Shown here: one piece after another, positions 15,040 to 16,294 of the stretch
Layout: each line of letters starts with the position of its first letter
How positions within the stretch are numbered: the stretch's first letter is position 1
Source of the DNA: an uncultured Rhodocyclaceae bacterium
GTDB taxonomy: Bacteria; Pseudomonadota; Gammaproteobacteria; Burkholderiales; Rhodocyclaceae
Assembly: GCA_900549295.1 (NCBI GenBank)
Contig: URNG01000074.1
Span: 1 to 16,294 of the forward strand
DNA: 16,294 nucleotides
Direction of reading: 5' to 3'
Translations under genes and position numbers: made by a program
The notes under the pieces: model-generated
Database searches by the model: none
Told to the model about the DNA's origin: nothing
Seen by the model: only the letters and a program-made list of their open reading frames with translations

Positions 15040-16294
15040 TGGCTGCTGACCGCCCGCAAATCACCGCCCGTGGTCTGGATCAACACGGCACCGTTGCTCA
15101 GGCGCTGCGGCGCGGCGTCGACCCGCTTGCCGTCGGTTTTCATGCGCCCCAGGAAAGCGCCTTCCTCGCGCGACAGAAAGTGGATATAACCTTCGCCGTC
15201 GGCCACCACGACGCTGTCGCCATGCACGACCGGGGCCGTTACCAGACGATGGCGCAATTTGTCCTGCTTCCACAGGCTGCTGCCGGAGAGACGATCCAGG
15301 CCATACACCGCGCCTTCGTCGTCGGTCACGAACAGGTAGCGGCCATCGAGCGTCAGACCGCGCGCCGAGGAAATGTCGCGTGACCAGACCATCGCCCCGC
15401 CCTGCCCCATGTCAAAACAACTCACCCGGCCCTGGAAGGCGACGGCGCACAACTGCCCGCCTTCCAGCACCGGCGGCGCCACCACGTCGGCGACGCGATC
15501 CAGTTCGGTCGCGCCCTTGGGTTGCGCCACCGTGCCTTCCCAGACCTGCGCGCCGTTTTCCAGCGCCACGGCGACCAGCTTGCCGCCGGGGAAGCCGGCC
15601 AGCACGTAGCGGTCGGCGAACACCGGACGGCCCGTGGCGCGCACTGCGAGAACCGGCATCGGCCGCTCATAGACCCAGCGGCGCGCGCCGCTTTGCGCGT
15701 CGAACAGGAAAACCCGGTTGTCACCGCTGCGCACGGCAACGTTGTTGCCCTCGACCGTCGGCGCGGCCAGCACTTCGCTCGACACTTTCGCCTGCCACAG
15801 CGCCTTGCCGGAATCGGCGGCAAAGGCCAGCACGTCGCCCTTGGCGGTGCCGACCACGACGATCTGGCGATCCGCGCCGACGCCCGCCGACAGCGGCTGG
15901 GGGCCCGCGGTCTTTCCGGTTGCTGGCGGCGGGCCCCCCCCCCCCCCCCCCGCCGACGGCGGTTGGCCGACGTTGATCTTCCAGTTGAGCTTGCCGTCCT
16001 CGAAGCGGTACAGCAGCCCCTTGCGGTCGGCGGCGAACACCGCGCCGCCGGCTTCGGCCGGCGAAAACACGTAACCGTCGGCAGCGCCGACGCTCTGCGA
16101 CCAGAGGGTGCGGCTGGCGACCTGCTCCTTGAGTTGCGGCAGGGGCGACATTTTCGGGCCGGAGGAGGTGAAGGGATTGATGGCGTCCAGCGTGCTGGAA
16201 ATGGTTGAGCAGGCGCTCAGGCCGCCCAGGGCGAACCCCGCCGCCAGCAGCCACGGCAGGGGGGGCCCAACGCCGCCGCGCCCCGCCTGAGTGA
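15036..16294 (-). CDS. bamB: Outer-membrane assembly lipoprotein BamB (5' end damaged or cut)
   Basis: BamB is the periplasmic beta-propeller lipoprotein of the BAM complex that inserts outer-membrane proteins. PQQ-type propeller repeats recur along the protein (for example AADSGKALWQAKV, DAQSGARRWVYE, LENGAQVWEG, DRLSGSSLWKQD). The first in-frame ATG is at 16151, but the frame continues upstream into LPWLLAAGFALGGLSAC. This is a clear lipoprotein signal with the lipobox cysteine codon at 16211-16209, so that ATG is internal. No start codon precedes the signal in frame before the window edge, where the sequence turns into G/C runs; the start is either cut off or corrupted. A 22-residue Gly/Pro-rich insert with an 18-G run lies at 15897-15962. 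The stop overlaps der by 4 nt, and bamB-der is a conserved pair. Confidence 0.93.
   Translation of the reverse strand, partial: TQAGRGGVGPPLPWLLAAGFALGGLSACSTISSTLDAINPFTSSGPKMSPLPQLKEQVASRTLWSQSVGAADGYVFSPAEAGGAVFAADRKGLLYRFEDGKLNWKINVGQPPSAGGGGGGPPPATGKTAGPQPLSAGVGADRQIVVVGTAKGDVLAFAADSGKALWQAKVSSEVLAAPTVEGNNVAVRSGDNRVFLFDAQSGARRWVYERPMPVLAVRATGRPVFADRYVLAGFPGGKLVAVALENGAQVWEGTVAQPKGATELDRVADVVAPPVLEGGQLCAVAFQGRVSCFDMGQGGAMVWSRDISSARGLTLDGRYLFVTDDEGAVYGLDRLSGSSLWKQDKLRHRLVTAPVVHGDSVVVADGEGYIHFLSREEGAFLGRMKTDGKRVDAAPQRLSNGAVLIQTTGGDLRAVSSQ
15883..15965 (-). repeat. Imperfect 17-bp direct repeat, 66 nt apart, around an 18-G run in bamB
   Basis: On the coding strand CAACCGCCGTCGGCGGG (15965-15949) recurs as CAGCCGCTGTCGGCGGG (15899-15883), 15 of 17 bases identical and exactly 66 nt (22 codons) apart. 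An 18-G homopolymer (complement of 15934-15951) lies at the inner edge of the first copy. Deleting one period gives GQPLSAGVGAD, which resembles ordinary BamB. Confidence 0.7.

Noticed and set aside
13615..15189. 524-codon open frame antisense to der
   Set aside because: Composition and position are those of a shadow frame; der motifs on the other strand are unambiguous.

Overview
The window looks like a chromosomal piece of a high-GC betaproteobacterium, most plausibly of the Rhodocyclales (Azonexus/Dechloromonas/Accumulibacter type). That placement is inferred from gene order and protein character and has not been searched. It is almost entirely core housekeeping DNA. I see no insertion sequence, CRISPR array, prophage or defence system, and no strong candidate for a wholly new system.

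Layout, left to right. Bases 1-1538 (+) hold the 3' end of ompR followed by envZ, joined by a TGATG stop/start overlap. Bases 1535-5465 (-) hold rnr (RNase R), a small tail-anchored coiled-coil protein and a YahK-like zinc alcohol dehydrogenase, transcribed in that order. The dehydrogenase and envZ converge with overlapping stop codons. Divergent from rnr is tRNA-Leu(CAG), with a near-consensus sigma-70 promoter whose -35 box lies on the rnr start codon, and a strong terminator. After it comes a small secreted protein gene (+), which converges on a bestrophin-type channel gene (-).

Bases 7218-16294 (-) are one long conserved cluster, read right to left: bamB, der, hfq, hflX, hflK, hflC, a DUF2065 gene, hisZ, purA. 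Most junctions are 1-4 nt overlaps or gaps of a few bases. A terminator-like hairpin follows hfq. The cluster joins outer-membrane protein assembly (BamB), ribosome biogenesis (Der), RNA chaperoning (Hfq), a ribosome-associated GTPase (HflX), FtsH protease control (HflKC), and histidine and purine synthesis (HisZ, PurA). HisZ implies a short-form HisG elsewhere in the genome.

The main anomalies are two G-rich in-frame insertions, one in Der just after the DTGG motif and one in BamB with an 18-G run. By my alignment from memory both are 66 nt (22 codons), and both are on the same strand. The two window ends also look damaged: OmpR has an in-frame stop near base 10, and BamB has no start codon in front of an otherwise good lipoprotein signal. 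The insertions may be real lineage-specific loops or a G-run sequencing/assembly artefact. Both readings are given in the findings.
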